Below the pieces are notes generated by a model, which searched no databases, was not told the origin of the DNA, and was given only the letters and a program-made list of their open reading frames with translations. Below, one piece after another: positions 3,484 through 6,305 of a stretch of 6,305 nucleotides of DNA; position 1 is the stretch's first letter, and the number at the start of each line of letters is the position of its first letter. Source of the DNA: Thermoplasmata archaeon. GTDB taxonomy: Archaea > Thermoplasmatota > E2 > DHVEG-1. Location of the stretch: positions 1-6,305 of the forward strand of contig DAOWHD010000006.1 of NCBI GenBank assembly GCA_030641605.1, in the 5' to 3' direction. The translations under genes and the position numbers were made by a program.

Positions 3484-6305
3484 ATGACCGACATGTTACT
3501 TGGAATTTCACCTGATTTTCTATACATACATAATAAACAACCAAAACCCGTATCTGATTATCACAGACCATATTTTCTGGCTTTCTGTCCAAAAGAAAGA
3601 AACATAGAGTCTGCCCGAAAGGAACTACTTAATAAATGGAAAAACAACACATCAGATAAAAGCAATCTATCAAAAATAGAAAAGATAGGAGATGTTGAAA
3701 GTTATAGAAGCTTCTGGAGGTACAATGAAAAAAGAAATGTATTTAGGGTTTATACCAAACAATCATATTTTGTTCCAGAGGTGAGCGATTACCTATTTTT
3801 CAACCATGGGTTCTATACTGCCGAACATGACATTCCATACCATCAAAGAGCACTTATAGATCTAGCAGCAGAAGGAAAAACATGGATTTTTGATTCTAGT
3901 GGTAAAAAGGAAAAATTAAATGTTTTAGTCTATGATATTGAAACCACACAGTACGAACAAGAAAAGAGCAACGTTCCCATAGACATTATAGGGCATACTG
4001 ATTTTGATATAACCTTTGAATCGAATAAAAACCTGGAGAACGAGGAATTCAGTTTTGATATTATAGATTGCCCCACCCATTCAGAAGATATAGAGATTAA
4101 ACAACTTATTTCACGTAATATCGATGAGGAGATAGAAAATCTCTATAAATTCTGTAAACTACTCATGAATTACGACATTATATCCGGGCATAACATAGCA
4201 GGTTTTGACAACCTACAGATATATAATAGAATAAATTGGATACTAAACATCCATCAATCCCGTCTTTCAGATGACGAGAGAAAAACGTTTCAAGATTTTA
4301 TCAATAGATTCAGCAGGAAAGATAGATCATTTCATTTTGGGGTTGGATCTGAAGTTGTAAACTTTTATCCCTGTAGTTTTGATACATACCCTGCAACACG
4401 AAAATTTTATTCATTTTTAGATTCGTTTAGCCTAAAAGCAGTTGCTCCTTTTCTTGGCGTAGGTGTTAAAGATAGGATTATTCTCACACCTTCTCAAATG
4501 AAGATAGATGATAGAACTCTCAAATATAACAAGCATGACGTCATAGAACAGATGGGCGTAACACTTAATCTCATTCAACAGGCTTTACCACTTTCATTTA
4601 CCACATGCATGCCATTTGAGACGTTGCTGTCATCTGGTGCTGTTAACATGTGGGATCATATGGCGCTCCTTCGCGGGAGCATACAGAAAAAAATTATTCC
4701 TGCAACATGCCGAGTAAGCTCTATTTGTAAGGATTTGCTCACTCATTTCAGTGGATGCACCAGTCGAGAAGAAATTGTGTCCCAGGCAAAACAAAAAAGG
4801 GATCAACTATCCAAAGAATTTGTTCGTGTCCTCAAATATGGTGAGGAGATGCCTGAATGGACGCTGTATCCATATGTTGTTTTTAATGAAAATGCAAAAG
4901 ATGCTGATGAGCGCATAAATTATCATATGCCAGGTGGAATGACCATTAAACCAGATAAAGATGCAAATTCCCATTTTATTCCCTGGTATAAGGTAGTGAT
5001 TGCTGATGTTGGAGCAATGTATCCTACGATTTTAAAAGCATTAAATATTGGTGCTGACACTGTTCGACTTTGCCCTAAGGACGATACACCTGACATGTGG
5101 GTATGGTTTAAGAAATTACCACAGAAATTTTTTGAAAACGTGGATGTGAAATGGCGTAAAATTACCGAACGGGAAGGATTTGCTGATAAGGGGGTTATGA
5201 TTGGCATTAGAATTGATAAAAAACCTGGTGTTGTTAATTGCGCGATGACAGGTATTATGAGTATGATTCAGCAGATCAAAAATGAGTTGCAACAGGTGAA
5301 ATCTTCCGGTGATTCTGGAGAGTTAAAACGACTGAAGATGATGTATCAAAGTGTGAAAGGAGCTCGAAATGCTGGGACACATGGCATCCTTAGTGCTCCT
5401 AATGTTTCTGGTCGGCAGTTTAATTTGTGGGGCGCTGGTGCTATTACCACAAAGGGGCAGGTTATTCTTGATGAAACACTGCAAATGTTGCAAAAAAAAG
5501 GTATTCGTGTTACTTATGGAGACACAGATGGTATTTATATGGGCTGCTCTCGTTCTATCGCAAAGCTTCCTAGTTTTGCAAAAGCACTTGGAGTTGAAAA
5601 CCTGCCAGATGATGTTAAGTGGCTAACATCTCCAGAGGATGCGGTATCTGCAATTGAAGAATGCAATAGTAAATGGCAAAAGGAGTTAGACTATCCAAAG
5701 TTTGAATTAGAACCTGAGTACCATGATGCCATGGTGTTTGTAAAACATAAAAACTACCTCATCTTCGATGAAAAAGATGGCAAAATCGAGATGAATACAA
5801 AGGGAAATAATTTCAAGGGCTCCGATAAAGCAAACATTGCACGTAAGGTGCTTAAGGAAATAATGATAAATGTCCTTAAGGAAAAACCATATTGGACGGA
5901 TGAAAAAGAAGCAAGAAATGATGTAAGAAACAGCATAAAGAGTAAAACAAAGGAGATACTGTTAAATCTTGATCTATCAAAAGTAGATATTGATGACCTA
6001 ACCTTGATTCAATCAGTCAAACCTGCAAAACAATATAAGACAAATCAAGATGACTCGATGTCGACTTTCGGAAAGCGTGCCACAGCATTAGAAAAACTTC
6101 TTGGCCAACCAATAAAATCCCGCATTAAACTAAAGTTTGTAGTAACAAAAAAACCACTTCCAGGCATTGCAAAACCATCAAAAAGCGGCGTAAAACCAAT
6201 TGATTACATGTACCCCATGGACCTTTTAAAGGATGTTGGAGAAATCGATCTTAAGTGGTATAAAAAGATGATTGAAAACTATATTCAGGGTGCATTTGGT
6301 CTTTC
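3484..6305 (+). CDS. Family B DNA polymerase, divergent, 3' end beyond window
   Basis: An open frame of 940 codons runs to the window edge. Family B polymerases extend primed DNA and proofread with a 3'-5' exonuclease. Exonuclease motifs: ExoI DIETT with D151/E153, ExoII GHNIAGFDN with N237/D242, ExoIII YNKHD with Y348/D352. PGGMT (483-487) precedes the palm. Polymerase motifs: A, DVGAMYPTI (508-516), with metal ligand D508 and Y513; B, KGARNAGTHG (625-634), with K625 and N629; C, YGDTDG (678-683), with D680/D682. KHKNY (754-758) and a thumb follow. Residues 920-940 (DLKWYKKMIENYIQGAFG) match the end of the polymerase thumb, so only a short tail, perhaps with a PCNA-binding box, should be missing. 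No protein-primed (TPR) insertions are evident. All catalytic residues are kept, but motif wording differs from DxxSLYPSI, NSxYG and YGDTDS. ATG 3484 has a weak GGGGGAT upstream; ATG 3493 is an alternative start. Confidence 0.93.
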   Translation, partial: MTDMLLGISPDFLYIHNKQPKPVSDYHRPYFLAFCPKERNIESARKELLNKWKNNTSDKSNLSKIEKIGDVESYRSFWRYNEKRNVFRVYTKQSYFVPEVSDYLFFNHGFYTAEHDIPYHQRALIDLAAEGKTWIFDSSGKKEKLNVLVYDIETTQYEQEKSNVPIDIIGHTDFDITFESNKNLENEEFSFDIIDCPTHSEDIEIKQLISRNIDEEIENLYKFCKLLMNYDIISGHNIAGFDNLQIYNRINWILNIHQSRLSDDERKTFQDFINRFSRKDRSFHFGVGSEVVNFYPCSFDTYPATRKFYSFLDSFSLKAVAPFLGVGVKDRIILTPSQMKIDDRTLKYNKHDVIEQMGVTLNLIQQALPLSFTTCMPFETLLSSGAVNMWDHMALLRGSIQKKIIPATCRVSSICKDLLTHFSGCTSREEIVSQAKQKRDQLSKEFVRVLKYGEEMPEWTLYPYVVFNENAKDADERINYHMPGGMTIKPDKDANSHFIPWYKVVIADVGAMYPTILKALNIGADTVRLCPKDDTPDMWVWFKKLPQKFFENVDVKWRKITEREGFADKGVMIGIRIDKKPGVVNCAMTGIMSMIQQIKNELQQVKSSGDSGELKRLKMMYQSVKGARNAGTHGILSAPNVSGRQFNLWGAGAITTKGQVILDETLQMLQKKGIRVTYGDTDGIYMGCSRSIAKLPSFAKALGVENLPDDVKWLTSPEDAVSAIEECNSKWQKELDYPKFELEPEYHDAMVFVKHKNYLIFDEKDGKIEMNTKGNNFKGSDKANIARKVLKEIMINVLKEKPYWTDEKEARNDVRNSIKSKTKEILLNLDLSKVDIDDLTLIQSVKPAKQYKTNQDDSMSTFGKRATALEKLLGQPIKSRIKLKFVVTKKPLPGIAKPSKSGVKPIDYMYPMDLLKDVGEIDLKWYKKMIENYIQGAFGL

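Noticed and set aside
4923..5207. 94-codon minus-strand frame
   Set aside because: It is antisense to the polymerase palm region containing motif A, which is certain coding sequence.
5369..5626. 85-codon plus-strand frame rich in Leu, Val and Cys
   Set aside because: It is an out-of-frame reading of polymerase motifs B and C. Its membrane-like look comes from the frame shift.
5754..5936. 60-codon minus-strand frame
   Set aside because: It is antisense to the polymerase thumb region and has no start signals.
3484..6305. Protein-primed viral-type polymerase
   Set aside because: The order Exo I-III, PGG, motif A, motif B, motif C has no evident terminal-protein (TPR1/TPR2) insertion of the pPolB kind, and no viral structural gene is adjacent.

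Overview
The window looks like AT-rich archaeal chromosome, most probably from the Nitrososphaerota (Thaumarchaeota; Nitrosopumilus-like). Supporting this are ribosome binding sites of the AGGTGAT/GGTGA type, TATA boxes about 25-35 bases before short-leader or leaderless starts, GTG and TTG starts, a family B DNA polymerase with archaeal/eukaryotic-type motifs, and small lysine-rich proteins of archaeal style. The lineage is inferred from style and general recognition, not from a search.

Layout, left to right. A 99-residue protein of unknown function (43-342, +) converges, with a single base between stop codons, on a complete zinc-dependent histone deacetylase-family enzyme (344-1351, -). A 443-base stretch follows (1352-1794). 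It has no large gene but holds several tiny candidate reading frames, including a minus-strand pair at 1534-1702 that may be one small frameshifted gene, plus a set of inverted repeats. Next come two uncharacterised minus-strand genes, probably one transcription unit (130 residues, 2250-2642, then 135 residues, 1795-2202). Divergent from them is a 39-residue small protein gene (2769-2888, +) with a clear TATA box and ribosome binding site. A 595-base stretch (2889-3483) is AT-rich and holds TATA boxes, a hairpin, tiny reading frames and what looks like a relic coding segment.

The right-hand 2.8 kb (3484 to the window end) is one continuous open frame encoding a family B DNA polymerase. It runs off the edge and is probably complete except for a short C-terminal tail. 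All three exonuclease motifs and the key residues of the three polymerase motifs are present. The motif sequences are nevertheless unusual: motif A reads DVGAMYPTI instead of the common DxxSLYPSI, motif B ends NAGTHG, and motif C is YGDTDG. It therefore looks like a catalytically competent but divergent replicase or translesion-type polymerase.

Nothing ties the genes into one pathway. The deacetylase and the polymerase could both act in chromatin and replication, but their adjacency alone does not show it. No tRNA, rRNA, CRISPR array, insertion sequence or integrase was seen. The best candidates for something undescribed are the divergent polymerase, the small-ORF-rich spacers and the 39-residue protein.
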